DNA from: an uncultured Opitutaceae bacterium
GTDB lineage: Bacteria > Verrucomicrobiota > Verrucomicrobiia > Opitutales > Opitutaceae
NCBI GenBank assembly: GCA_937902925.1
Contig: CALFNN010000105.1
Location: forward strand, 186,001 to 250,000
Direction: 5' to 3'
DNA: 64,000 bases
Shown here in pieces: positions 26,506 through 35,099 of the stretch; the stretch's first letter is position 1; the number at the start of each line of letters is the position of its first letter. The notes below the pieces were generated by a model. That model did no database searches and was not told the origin of the DNA. It saw nothing but the letters and a program-made list of their open reading frames with translations. Position numbers and translations under genes: made by a program.

Positions 26506-28017
26506 TCAGCCCGCCGCGAGTTGCAGGGCGGCGCGGAAGCCGTGCGGGGTGCGGTTCTCGAAGCGGACTTCGCCGCCACAGGCGGCGATGCCGCTGCGCA
26601 CGATGGCGAGGCCGAGCCCGACGCCGCCCGTCTCCCGCGTGCGCGCGGTTTCCGGGCGGTAAAACGGTTCCCCGAGTCGCGCGAGGGCCTCGGCCGGCAC
26701 GCCCGGCCCATCGTCCTCCACCGTGATTACGATGTTTTCACCGTCGCGACGGGCGCTGAGCTGGATCGGGGCGGCGTCACCCGCGTAGCGGAGGGCATTG
26801 CGAACCAGATTGCCGAGCGAGCGGGAGAGAAGCGGGGCGTCGGCGCGCGCGGCGAGGCCCGCGGGCACGTTGACCGAGACGCGCGCGGTGGCCGCTTCGC
26901 GGGCGAGCATGGCGCCGACCAACGAGGCGAGCTCGACGGTGGCGAGCTCGGCGGTGCGCGGTCGCAGGCCGGCCTTGGTGAAGGCGAGCAATTCGCCGAC
27001 GAGCGCGCTCATCTGCTGGACCTCCTCGCGGACATCGGCGATCTGCGGCTGGAGTGCGGCATCGGCGCGGGACTCGAGAATCTCGGTGGCGACCTGCAGA
27101 CGGCCGATGGGCGAACCGAGCTCGTGGGCGATGTCGCCGAGAAAACGTTTCTGGCCGTTGACGAGCGTGTCGAGCCGGCCGGCCATCGCGTTGACGGATT
27201 CGCCGAGGCGGCCGAGTTCGTCGCGGCGCGAGGCGGGCACGCGGGTGTCGAAGCGGCCCTCGGCGATCTGTCCGGTGGCGAGCGTGAGCTGGCCAAGCGC
27301 GCGGGTGATGCCATGGACCAGCGGCAGCCAGAAAAGAACGGAGACGACGAGCACCGCAGCTGCCGCGAGCAGCCACGGCTGGATGTCGAGCAGGCGGAGG
27401 AGGGCCCAGCGCGAGGTCACGTGTGCGAGCAACGTCGCGGGCAGCGGGGGCTCGCCGGCAGCGGCGTGAAACGGCACCCGCAGGCCGATCCAGTAACCGG
27501 CTTCGTTCACGATAAAGCGGCCGCGCCCGCGCGCCTCGGCCAGTTGGGGCGGTTCGGAGCGCGGCGGCCCGTCGGCGGGTGGAGGCGGCTGGGCCGCGGG
27601 CGGCCCGTCGGCGGGCGGAGGCCGTTGGACCGCGGGCGGGCCGCCAAAATCCCGCGGGCGCGGCGGTCCGCCGCGAAGCGCGGGCAGCACGAGTTGCGCA
27701 CGGACGGCGGCGGGCAGCGCGAGTTGCGGGCCAGCGATTTGTTCGCCGCGATTGTAGAAGAGCAGGAATTCCGCGCCATACGCGCCGCCGAACCGGGCGA
27801 GGATCGCACCCCGCGCGTCGGGCGCGGCGGCGTTGATCTCGCCGATGACGATGTCGCCAACGCCCTGCACGCGGTCGCCGGCGGGCCCGCCCATCAGCGC
27901 GTTCCAGCCGAGGCCGCCGTGCGCGAGCAGAAAGCCCACGCCGACGCCGCCGAGCAACAGGAGGTTGGCGAGCAGCCAGAGCGAGATTTTGAGCGAGAGG
28001 GGAAAGGAGACTTTCAT
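26506..28017 (-). CDS. Sensor histidine kinase (HAMP, HisKA, HATPase_c)
   Basis: 503 residues. There is one N-terminal membrane helix (about 10-32) and a periplasmic domain with a Pro-rich segment in which PPPADGPP occurs twice. The second membrane helix is near residue 220, then HAMP (RALGQLTLATGQIAEG), then the phospho-accepting His in GDIAHELGSPIGRLQ. The ATP site has NLVRNALRYAG, DDGPGVP and GGVGLGLAIV. This is the class that pairs with OmpR-type regulators. No such regulator adjoins it; the only candidate is at 32394-33140, beyond the 4.2-kb YHYH gene. The signal is unknown; a metal is a reasonable guess from the neighbours. Confidence 0.92.
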   Translation of the reverse strand: MKVSFPLSLKISLWLLANLLLLGGVGVGFLLAHGGLGWNALMGGPAGDRVQGVGDIVIGEINAAAPDARGAILARFGGAYGAEFLLFYNRGEQIAGPQLALPAAVRAQLVLPALRGGPPRPRDFGGPPAVQRPPPADGPPAAQPPPPADGPPRSEPPQLAEARGRGRFIVNEAGYWIGLRVPFHAAAGEPPLPATLLAHVTSRWALLRLLDIQPWLLAAAAVLVVSVLFWLPLVHGITRALGQLTLATGQIAEGRFDTRVPASRRDELGRLGESVNAMAGRLDTLVNGQKRFLGDIAHELGSPIGRLQVATEILESRADAALQPQIADVREEVQQMSALVGELLAFTKAGLRPRTAELATVELASLVGAMLAREAATARVSVNVPAGLAARADAPLLSRSLGNLVRNALRYAGDAAPIQLSARRDGENIVITVEDDGPGVPAEALARLGEPFYRPETARTRETGGVGLGLAIVRSGIAACGGEVRFENRTPHGFRAALQLAAG

Positions 28018-28074
28018 GCGCGGGGCGCGAGACGGAGGCAGCTATACGCGAGTTCACGGGAAAAATCTGCAACG

Positions 28075-28122
28075 TTTACGCCGGCTTAACAAAATCGCGG
28101 TCGCGGCTCACACGCGCTTAAC
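28075..28122 (+). promoter_or_regulatory. Four-box regulatory array, site B
   Basis: Plus strand: TTTAC (28075-28079), TTAAC 11 bp on (28086-28090), CTCAC (28107-28111), TTAAC 11 bp after that (28118-28122). It shares CGGCTCACAC and GCTTAACCGC with site C. It lies 33 bp before the YHYH start codon and 57 bases from the kinase start on the other side, so it may also serve the kinase gene. Confidence 0.8.
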
Positions 28123-28154
28123 CGCGGCGGGTTTCAATCGGCGGACCCACTCCC

Positions 28155-31100
28155 ATGAAATTCATCCTCCGCCTCCTGCTGGTCGCGGGGTCGGTGCCGG
28201 TTGCGCGGCTGGCGGCGCAATCGGTGACCGATCCGCACATCACGACCTGGCTCACCGCGAACTCCGCGCAATACGCGCGCATCTGGGAAACGTCGTCCGA
28301 CAAATCCTCCGGCAACGCCGTGAGCACATGGCCGCGCTCGGGCCTGACGAACAGCGGCGGCGGCCAGGCGACCTCGGCCTACGCCGACATCCAGCGCGTC
28401 GCCTACTCGTCGACCTACGTCTATGTCTACACGACCGGCCTCGCGAGCTACACGATGGGCAACTGGCTCAACCCGCAGGGCGGCGTGTTCATGTTCTGGC
28501 CGACCAATCGCGCCGCGATCCACCGGATCCCGCGCACGCCAAGTATTCCGACGACGAAGTCGAAAGCCACCGGTGTTGGCGGCGTGTGGCTGAACGGCGT
28601 CTACCTCTGGGAAAACGGCGACGCACAGTCCTACACAACCAGTTCCGGCGCCGTGTCGATGGGCGGCCAGGGCATCTGGAACCGCCTCGCGGGCGTCGCG
28701 GAGGCGTTCAACTTCGACACGGCGAACGGGCACCAGCCGAGCAGCGGCGCCTACCACACGCACATCAACCCGATCGGACTTCGTTACCAGCTCGGCGACA
28801 ACGTCACCTACAACTCGTCGGCGAAGACCTACGCCGAGGCGTCGCCGACACAGCACTCGCCGATCCTCGGCTGGGCGCTCGACGGGCTGCCGATCTACGG
28901 GCCCTACGGCTACTCGTCGGCGATGGACACGACGAGCGGCGTGCGGCGGATGACGTCTGGTTTCCAAAAGCGCGACGGCACCAACGGCTCGACCAATCTC
29001 ACCTCGACGGGGAGGCACACGCTGCCCGTCTGGTCCGCCAGCGTGCAGGGCAAGAGCCAGACGCTCGCGTCGACGGAATACGGTCCGAGCGTCAATGCGA
29101 CCTATCCGCTCGGCACGTTTGCGGAGGACTACGACTACAAGGGCGACCTCGGGCTCACGCAGGGCATCGACTTCGACCTCAACCGGCAGAACGTCCGGTA
29201 TTGCGTCACGCCGGAATATCCCGGCGGCACGTATGCGTATTTCGTCTGCATCGATGCGTCGGGGACGACCACGTTTCCCGACGTGATCAACCAGGAGTTC
29301 TACGGCGCGCTGCCGTCGGGCGGCGGCCCGAGCGCAAACCAGGGCACGGTCACGAGCATCACCGAAGCGGTGACCGAGTATGCCGACGCGGGCCCGGCGA
29401 CGGCGATCGCGGTGACAGCAGCCGCGTCGGGTGCGAACGTCGCGCTGAGCTGGAATTCCGCGGAAGGCGCGACTTACAAGGTCGAGTCGTCGCCGGACAA
29501 CACGACTTGGACCACGTTGTCGTCGGCGGTGACCAGCAGTGGACTCACGACCAACTATACCGCGACCACGAACACGAACTACTACCGTGTCACGCTCACG
29601 GCCATCGCGAGCTACGACACGGGCGGCACCTACGGCGCGCCGGTGGGCAAGACCGGGACCGTGCTTTTCGGCACCGCGGCCACCGCTCCGTCCATCACAA
29701 CGCAGCCGGCGGGTGCGACCGTGACGGCGGGGACCAGCGTGACGTTTTCCGTCGTCGCGACGGGCACGGGCCCGCTCAGCTACCAATGGAAAAAAGGCGG
29801 CGGCGCGATTTCCGGTGCGACGAACACCAGCTACACGATTGCCAGCCCGCAGACTGGCGACGCGGGCAGTTATGCGGTCACGGTGACAAATTCCACCGGC
29901 TCCACCACGAGCAACGCGGTAACACTCGTCGTGAACCCGGTCGTGACGGCGCCGGCGATCACGACGCAGCCGGCCAGCGCCACGGTGACCACCGGCGGCA
30001 GCGCGACCTTCACGGTCGTCGCGTCCGGCTCGGCGCCGCTGAGCTACCAGTGGTCGAAGAACGGCAATGCGATTTCCGGCGCGACTGCGGCGAGCTACTC
30101 CATCGCGGGCGCGCAAGCGGGCGATGCCGGCAGTTACACTTGCGTGGTGAGCAACAGCGCGGGCTCGGCCACCAGCAACGCGGCGGTGTTGACGATCACC
30201 AGCGCGGCGATCGCACCGGCGATTACGACGCAACCGGCGGCGCTGACGGTGGCCGCCGGCGGCAGCGCGACATTCATGGTGGGCGCGAGCGGTTCGAGCC
30301 CGTTCACCTATCAATGGCGGAAGGGCGGCGTGGACGTCGGGGGTGCGACCTCAGCGAGCTACACGATTGCGAATGTGCAGGCGGGCGACGCGGGGAGTTA
30401 CAGTTGCGTGGTGACGAACAGCGCGGGTTCCGCGACGAGCAACGCGGCGACGCTGACCGTGGGCACGCCCGCGGTGGCGCCGACGATCACGATTCAACCC
30501 GGGAACGCGAACGTGACCACGGGCGCCAGCGCGACGTTCACGGTGGTGGCGAGCGGAACCGCGCCGTTGACCTACCAGTGGCAGAAAAGTGGCGGCGCCA
30601 TCGTCGGCGCGACGGGCGCGAGCTACACGATTGCGAGCGCGCAGGCCGCGGACGCCGGTGGCTATGCGTGCGTCGTGACCGACAATGCGGGTTCGGTCAC
30701 GAGCGGCACAGCGACCCTGACGGTGACGACTGCCGCCGTGGCGCCGGGCATCGCCACGCAGCCCACGGGAGCGACGATCGCGGCGGGCGGCAACGTGCTG
30801 CTCAGCGTCGTGGCGAACGGCACGGCGCCGCTCAGTTACCAATGGTATAAGGACGGGCTGCCGATCGCGGGTGTGACGACCGCGAACTACGCGATCACCG
30901 GTGCGCAGGCGATGAGCGCCGGCAGTTACACATGCGTGGTGACGAACAGCCTCGGCTCCGTGACCAGTAGCGCGGCGGTGCTGGTCGTGAGCGCGCCGGC
31001 GACGGCGCCGGCGATCACGACGCAGCCGGTCAGCCTGACAGTGGCGGCGGGTGCCAGCGCGACGTTTACGATTGTTGCGACAGGCACCGCGCCGCTCACT

Positions 31101-32312
31101 TACCAGTGGCGCAAGGCGGGCGTGGCAATTACCGGCGCGACCGCCGCGAGCTATACGATCGGCAGCACGCTGGCGGCCGATGCGGGAAATTATTCGTGCA
31201 CGGTTTCGAACAGCGCGAACTCCGTCAGCAGCAACGTCGCAACGCTCACTGTCACAACAACGGCGGCGCCGGCCATCACCTCCCAACCGGCCAGCACCAC
31301 GGCCTCGGCGGGAAGCAGCGTGAACCTGAACGTTACCGCGACCAGCGGCGGCATAGCGTCCTACCGCTGGCAGCGCAATGGCACCGACATCACGGGCGCC
31401 ATCGGAACGGCGCTCACGCTCGTCAACCTCCAGCCCGGAGACACGGGACTATACGACGCCGTGGTCAGCAGCGGCGCCGCGACGACGAGTGCCGCGGCGA
31501 TCGTGGGCGTGACGACGGGTGCGAAGGTCATCGGGGCGGGCGAGGAGGTGCAGCACGACGTTTTCGTGGCGGCCAACGGCAACACCTTCGACCAGGTGCT
31601 GGTCGAGGGGGCGGCCGAGGCGATCACGTCGGACTACGCGTTGCAGCAGATCACGCGGACGTCGTTCGTCGATCTCAACGACGACATCGTGCAGGTGGAG
31701 TTCAGCGGACCGGGCACGCTCTCGCTCGTGCTCGACAACGCGACCGGCCCCGCGCTGCCGGTGAACTACAATCAATCGGTCGCCTACATGAAGGGCCACG
31801 CGGGGATCGTGATCACCGGGGCGACGGCGGCCACCAATGTGTCGGTCTTCAGCGTGGGCCGGATCACGGCGGTCAACCAGGCGCTGTTCAAGGACAACGT
31901 CGTTTACGACGGCATCGCGGACCTCGCGTTCATCGCGATCTCGAGCGCGGACGGGAAGTTCGGCGGTGTGCGCGCGGCGGACGCGAGCTTCTTTGCGACC
32001 AAGGGGCTGACGGGGATCTACGCTCCGGGCGTGCAGTTCACCGGCCCGGTTTATGTCGGCGACATCAGTGCGTTCGATGCGGCGACCGGCGTGCTCGTCC
32101 TCGGCGGCGCGACTGGCAACACGTGGGTGACCGGGGGCGATTTCGCGCAGGCCAACGGCCGCGCCGTGCAGGTGAGCGGGCTCACGCAGTTGAAATTCAC
32201 CAACGGAAGCGATTCGCACGGCAACCCGATCCCGGCGAAAACCAACCAGGCGGCGCTCCAGCAAAACGGCGTCGATGTGACGGCGCAGATCGTGGTGAAT
32301 CCGACGCCGTAG
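28155..32312 (+). CDS. YHYH-domain protein with seven Ig-like repeats, secreted
   Basis: 1385 residues with a signal peptide (about 1-21). Residues 25-420 are a YHYH-type domain: the motif YHTH is at 200-203 (SGAYHTHINP), followed by the family segment ILGWALDGLPIYGPYGY. A fibronectin-like region follows, then seven Ig-like repeats (29684-31512), each with YQW or YRW and DAGxY. The last 260 residues match the end of the 16132 pectinesterase. The YHYH family is of unproven function; its conserved histidines suggest metal binding. It faces away from the HAMP kinase and is preceded by site B, so it looks like a target of the kinase/regulator pair on either side. Confidence 0.87.
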   Translation: MKFILRLLLVAGSVPVARLAAQSVTDPHITTWLTANSAQYARIWETSSDKSSGNAVSTWPRSGLTNSGGGQATSAYADIQRVAYSSTYVYVYTTGLASYTMGNWLNPQGGVFMFWPTNRAAIHRIPRTPSIPTTKSKATGVGGVWLNGVYLWENGDAQSYTTSSGAVSMGGQGIWNRLAGVAEAFNFDTANGHQPSSGAYHTHINPIGLRYQLGDNVTYNSSAKTYAEASPTQHSPILGWALDGLPIYGPYGYSSAMDTTSGVRRMTSGFQKRDGTNGSTNLTSTGRHTLPVWSASVQGKSQTLASTEYGPSVNATYPLGTFAEDYDYKGDLGLTQGIDFDLNRQNVRYCVTPEYPGGTYAYFVCIDASGTTTFPDVINQEFYGALPSGGGPSANQGTVTSITEAVTEYADAGPATAIAVTAAASGANVALSWNSAEGATYKVESSPDNTTWTTLSSAVTSSGLTTNYTATTNTNYYRVTLTAIASYDTGGTYGAPVGKTGTVLFGTAATAPSITTQPAGATVTAGTSVTFSVVATGTGPLSYQWKKGGGAISGATNTSYTIASPQTGDAGSYAVTVTNSTGSTTSNAVTLVVNPVVTAPAITTQPASATVTTGGSATFTVVASGSAPLSYQWSKNGNAISGATAASYSIAGAQAGDAGSYTCVVSNSAGSATSNAAVLTITSAAIAPAITTQPAALTVAAGGSATFMVGASGSSPFTYQWRKGGVDVGGATSASYTIANVQAGDAGSYSCVVTNSAGSATSNAATLTVGTPAVAPTITIQPGNANVTTGASATFTVVASGTAPLTYQWQKSGGAIVGATGASYTIASAQAADAGGYACVVTDNAGSVTSGTATLTVTTAAVAPGIATQPTGATIAAGGNVLLSVVANGTAPLSYQWYKDGLPIAGVTTANYAITGAQAMSAGSYTCVVTNSLGSVTSSAAVLVVSAPATAPAITTQPVSLTVAAGASATFTIVATGTAPLTYQWRKAGVAITGATAASYTIGSTLAADAGNYSCTVSNSANSVSSNVATLTVTTTAAPAITSQPASTTASAGSSVNLNVTATSGGIASYRWQRNGTDITGAIGTALTLVNLQPGDTGLYDAVVSSGAATTSAAAIVGVTTGAKVIGAGEEVQHDVFVAANGNTFDQVLVEGAAEAITSDYALQQITRTSFVDLNDDIVQVEFSGPGTLSLVLDNATGPALPVNYNQSVAYMKGHAGIVITGATAATNVSVFSVGRITAVNQALFKDNVVYDGIADLAFIAISSADGKFGGVRAADASFFATKGLTGIYAPGVQFTGPVYVGDISAFDAATGVLVLGGATGNTWVTGGDFAQANGRAVQVSGLTQLKFTNGSDSHGNPIPAKTNQAALQQNGVDVTAQIVVNPTP
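29684..31512 (+). repeat. Seven tandem Ig-like coding repeats
   Basis: About 260 bp per unit, each encoding API-T-QP, then SATFxVVAxG, then PLxYQWxKxG, then DAGxYxCxVxNSxGS. The units are similar in DNA as well as protein, implying recent duplication. They are an internal part of the YHYH protein, not a separate element. Confidence 0.85.
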
Positions 32313-32336
32313 CCCAGGCGTCGCGAAAAGTTGTGG

Positions 32337-32397
32337 GGCGGGGTCGCCGAACCCCGCCAAGTTGCGGGCAAGGCGGGGTTCGGCGACCCCGCCCTAC
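32337..32397. repeat. REP-like perfect inverted repeat between convergent genes
   Basis: Two 22-bp arms, 32337-32358 and 32372-32393, are exact reverse complements around a 13-base spacer. The right arm runs into CTAC, whose complement GTAG contains the TAG stop codon of the OmpR-type regulator. There is no T-run, so a mobile palindromic repeat is more likely than a simple terminator, though it may act as one. It resembles the elements at 43612 and 53340. Confidence 0.8.
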
Positions 32398-33140
32398 ATC
32401 GGGCCGGGCGCGACGAGCATGTAGCCGGCGGAGCGCAGCGTGCGGATGAAGCTCGGGTTCTTCGCGTCGTCGTTGAGCTTCTTGCGCAGCGACGAAATGT
32501 GCACGTCGATCGAGCGGTCGAAGACGTCGTAGTTGCGGTCGCGAATCTCGTCGAGCAGCGCCTCGCGCGTTTTCACGCGGCCCCGGGCCTTTGCGAGGCA
32601 GGCGAGCAGGTCGAACTCGACCGGCGTCAGCACAAGCGGCGTGTCGCCGAGCGCAGCCGAGCGCGCGTCGAGATTGACGCGCAACGGACCGACCACGATC
32701 TCCGCGGGTGGCGCGTCGGCGCCGGGTGCGGCGGCGGTTGCGGCGCTGCGGCGCAGGACGGCGCGGAGGCGGGCGAGCAGCTCGCGCGTCGAGAAAGTCT
32801 TGGGGAGGTAATCGTCGGCGCCGACCTCGAGGCCGACGATGCGGTCGGTTTCGTCGCCGCGCGCCGTGAGCATCAGGATGGGCACGGTGCTTTTTTGGCG
32901 AATCCGGCGGAGCACCTCGAAGCCGTCGATTCCGGGCAGCATCACGTCGAGGATGACGACGTGCGGGGCGTCGGCGCCCGTGGCAGTCGCGCGCTCGACG
33001 CCGTCCGGTCCGTGGTGGACGACCGATACCTGGAAGCCGAGCGGTTCGAGGTAGGTCGAGACGAGCCGGCAGAGCTTCTTGTCGTCGTCGATCATCAGCA
33101 GTCGCGTGCGACCGGGGGCGGAGGTGTCGTCGGGACTCAT
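32394..33140 (-). CDS. OmpR/PhoB-family response regulator
   Basis: 248 residues from ATG 33140 (MSPDDTSAPGRTRLLMIDDD); an upstream ATG at 33176 is possible but adds poor sequence. The receiver domain has acidic residues IDDDK, phospho-acceptor Asp65 in VVILDVMLPG and Lys in DDYLPKTFS. The C-terminal winged helix has LTPVEFDLLACLA and DVHISSLRKKLN. It is most likely the partner of the kinase at 26506-28017 despite the intervening gene. It starts 56 bp from box 1 of site C. OmpR-type proteins bind direct repeats spaced 11 bp, which is the spacing found in sites A-D. The stop codon TAG lies in the adjacent palindromic repeat. Confidence 0.93.
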   Translation of the reverse strand: MSPDDTSAPGRTRLLMIDDDKKLCRLVSTYLEPLGFQVSVVHHGPDGVERATATGADAPHVVILDVMLPGIDGFEVLRRIRQKSTVPILMLTARGDETDRIVGLEVGADDYLPKTFSTRELLARLRAVLRRSAATAAAPGADAPPAEIVVGPLRVNLDARSAALGDTPLVLTPVEFDLLACLAKARGRVKTREALLDEIRDRNYDVFDRSIDVHISSLRKKLNDDAKNPSFIRTLRSAGYMLVAPGPM

Positions 33141-33196
33141 CGGGCGGAGTGAGTTTGCTGGAAAACGCGGCGGCACGCAACCGCGGGCTCACCCGC

Positions 33197-33245
33197 TTAA
33201 CACGCCCTTAACAATTCTCCCGCGCCCGGCTCACACCGGCTTAAC
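33197..33245 (+). promoter_or_regulatory. Four-box regulatory array, site C
   Basis: Plus strand: TTAAC (33197-33201), TTAAC 11 bp on (33208-33212), CTCAC (33230-33234), TTAAC 11 bp after that (33241-33245). Boxes two and four are 33 bp apart. The last box is 26 bases before the start of the MbnP-MbnH gene, and the region also separates it from the divergent regulator gene. Confidence 0.8.
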
Positions 33246-33266
33246 CGCCACGGGCTACGATGGCGC

Positions 33267-35099
33267 ATGCGTGGCGTGCTCTGGTATCTCCTCCTCGCCC
33301 TGCCGCTCGGTGCGGCGGAGGTGGAGTTGCGCCTGACGCCGCGCTGGCACGGCGACGCGATCGCGGTGCCCTCGGGCGAACTCGCCAACGATCATGGTCA
33401 GTCGCTGCGGATCACGCGGCTGGCGGCGGTCGTGTCGGGTGTGACGTTGCGGCGCGCCGATGGCGGGACGGTGCGGCTGGACGGGCAGTATGGTTTCATC
33501 GATGCGGCCGACGGTCGGCTGGCGGTTGAATTGCACAACGTGCCGGCGGGCGACTACGCCGGCATCGAATACCGGATCGGGGTGCCGCCGGAGATCAATC
33601 ACGCCGATCCGTCGCGCTGGCCGGCGGGCCATCCGCTGAACCCGCTCGTGAACCGGCTCCACTGGGGCTGGCAGGGCGGCTTCATTTTTCTCGCGCTCGA
33701 GGGCAAATGGCGCGCGGCGGCCGGCGGGCCGGAGGACGGATTCTCCTATCACCTCGCGACGGATGCGCACCTCATGCCGGTGCGATTCCTCGCCGCGTTT
33801 TCCGTCCGCGGCGACACGCGAATCGACCTGGCGCTGGATCTCGCCCGCGTGCTGGCCCGCCGGGAGCTGGCGGCGGGCGGAGCGGTCGAGTCGACGCATT
33901 CCGGCGACGGCGACGCGCTGGCGGGCGAACTCGCGAGCGGGGTGGAGCGCGCGTTTTTCTGGCTGGAGGCGAAGCCGGCGACCCTGGCGTTGCCGCGGAC
34001 GGCGGAGGGCGCGGACGTGGCGCGGGGCGTCGCTGGCGGAAAAGCGACGCCATTTGCGTTCAGCGTGCCCGCGGGATTTCCGCAGCCGAGCCTGCCGGCG
34101 GACAATCCGCTGACGGTCGAGGGCGTGACACTTGGTCGGAGACTGTTTGGCGACCGGCGGCTCTCCGGCAACGGGCGGCAGAGTTGCGCGGACTGTCACT
34201 CGCCGGCGCGGGCATTCAGCGACCGCGTGGCGTTGAGCCGCGGGGCCGAAGGCAAGCTGGGTGCGCGCAATTCGATGCCGTTGATGAATCTCGCCTGGAA
34301 CCCGGCGTTCGCGTGGGACGGCAGCCAGCCGCGCGTGCGCGACCAGACGTTGGCGGCGATGACCAACCCGGTCGAGATGCACGCCGATCTCGCGCAGGTG
34401 ACGTCGCGGCTGGCGCGCGATCCGCGGGTGCGCAGCGATGTCGCGGCAGCGTTCGGCACGCCCGACATCACGGCGCAGCGGCTCTCGCTCGCGCTGGAGC
34501 AATACCTGCTCACCCAGGTCTCCGCCGACTCGAAGTTCGACCGGGCGACGCGCGGCGAGCTGGCGCTGACCGAGGAAGAGAAACGCGGCTTCGCGCTCTT
34601 TGTGACGGAATACGACCCGGCGCGCGGCCAGCGGGGCGCGGATTGCTTTCACTGCCACGGTGGGACGCTGTTCAGCGACTTTGCCTACAAGAACAACGGA
34701 CTCGACCTCGCGCCGGCGGACAACGGCCGGGGGCGCGTGACGAACCAGAGGAGCGACGAGGGGAAATTCAAGACGCCGTCGCTGCGCAATGTCGCGGTAA
34801 CCGCGCCCTACATGCACGACGGCCGGTTTGCGACGCTCGAGGAAGTCGTCGCCCACTACGACCATGGCGTCGCGCGCCACGACAATCTCGATCCCAATCT
34901 CGCGAAGCACCCGGCTGACGGCATGAAGCTGACGGCCGACGACCAGCGGGCGCTCGTGGCGTTCCTCCGGACGCTGACGGACGAGCGATTCCGGGTCGCC
35001 CCGCCGCCCCTGCGCCGGCCGCCGCCATTTCCGCCGCCGCCGCGCGACCGTGGCGGCGAGCAGGCCGGAACCCCCACGGCGGTTCACTCCTCGCCGTAG
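33267..35099 (+). CDS. MbnP-MbnH-like fusion: MbnP domain plus di-heme peroxidase
   Basis: 610 residues with a signal peptide (about 1-16). Residues 17-250 match the MbnP family: a HWGWQGGFIFLALEG segment (Trp133, Trp135) and a THSGDGDALAGEL end. Residues about 275-590 are a di-heme cytochrome c peroxidase/MbnH-type enzyme with two heme sites, CADCH (307-311) and CFHCH (460-464), and TPSLRNVAVTAPYMHDG. In known systems MbnH is a separate protein that oxidises a Trp of MbnP to kynurenine, creating a copper site. Here both are one polypeptide. The C-terminus is a Pro-rich tail. Its end overlaps the convergent cupin gene by 16 bp. It is preceded by site C, so regulation by the adjacent OmpR-type protein is likely. 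Confidence 0.87.
   Translation: MRGVLWYLLLALPLGAAEVELRLTPRWHGDAIAVPSGELANDHGQSLRITRLAAVVSGVTLRRADGGTVRLDGQYGFIDAADGRLAVELHNVPAGDYAGIEYRIGVPPEINHADPSRWPAGHPLNPLVNRLHWGWQGGFIFLALEGKWRAAAGGPEDGFSYHLATDAHLMPVRFLAAFSVRGDTRIDLALDLARVLARRELAAGGAVESTHSGDGDALAGELASGVERAFFWLEAKPATLALPRTAEGADVARGVAGGKATPFAFSVPAGFPQPSLPADNPLTVEGVTLGRRLFGDRRLSGNGRQSCADCHSPARAFSDRVALSRGAEGKLGARNSMPLMNLAWNPAFAWDGSQPRVRDQTLAAMTNPVEMHADLAQVTSRLARDPRVRSDVAAAFGTPDITAQRLSLALEQYLLTQVSADSKFDRATRGELALTEEEKRGFALFVTEYDPARGQRGADCFHCHGGTLFSDFAYKNNGLDLAPADNGRGRVTNQRSDEGKFKTPSLRNVAVTAPYMHDGRFATLEEVVAHYDHGVARHDNLDPNLAKHPADGMKLTADDQRALVAFLRTLTDERFRVAPPPLRRPPPFPPPPRDRGGEQAGTPTAVHSSP

Noticed and set aside
29684-31512. Regular repeats that might be taken for a CRISPR array
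   Set aside because: Units are about 260 bp, contiguous and coding for Ig-like domains; no short repeat-spacer pattern.
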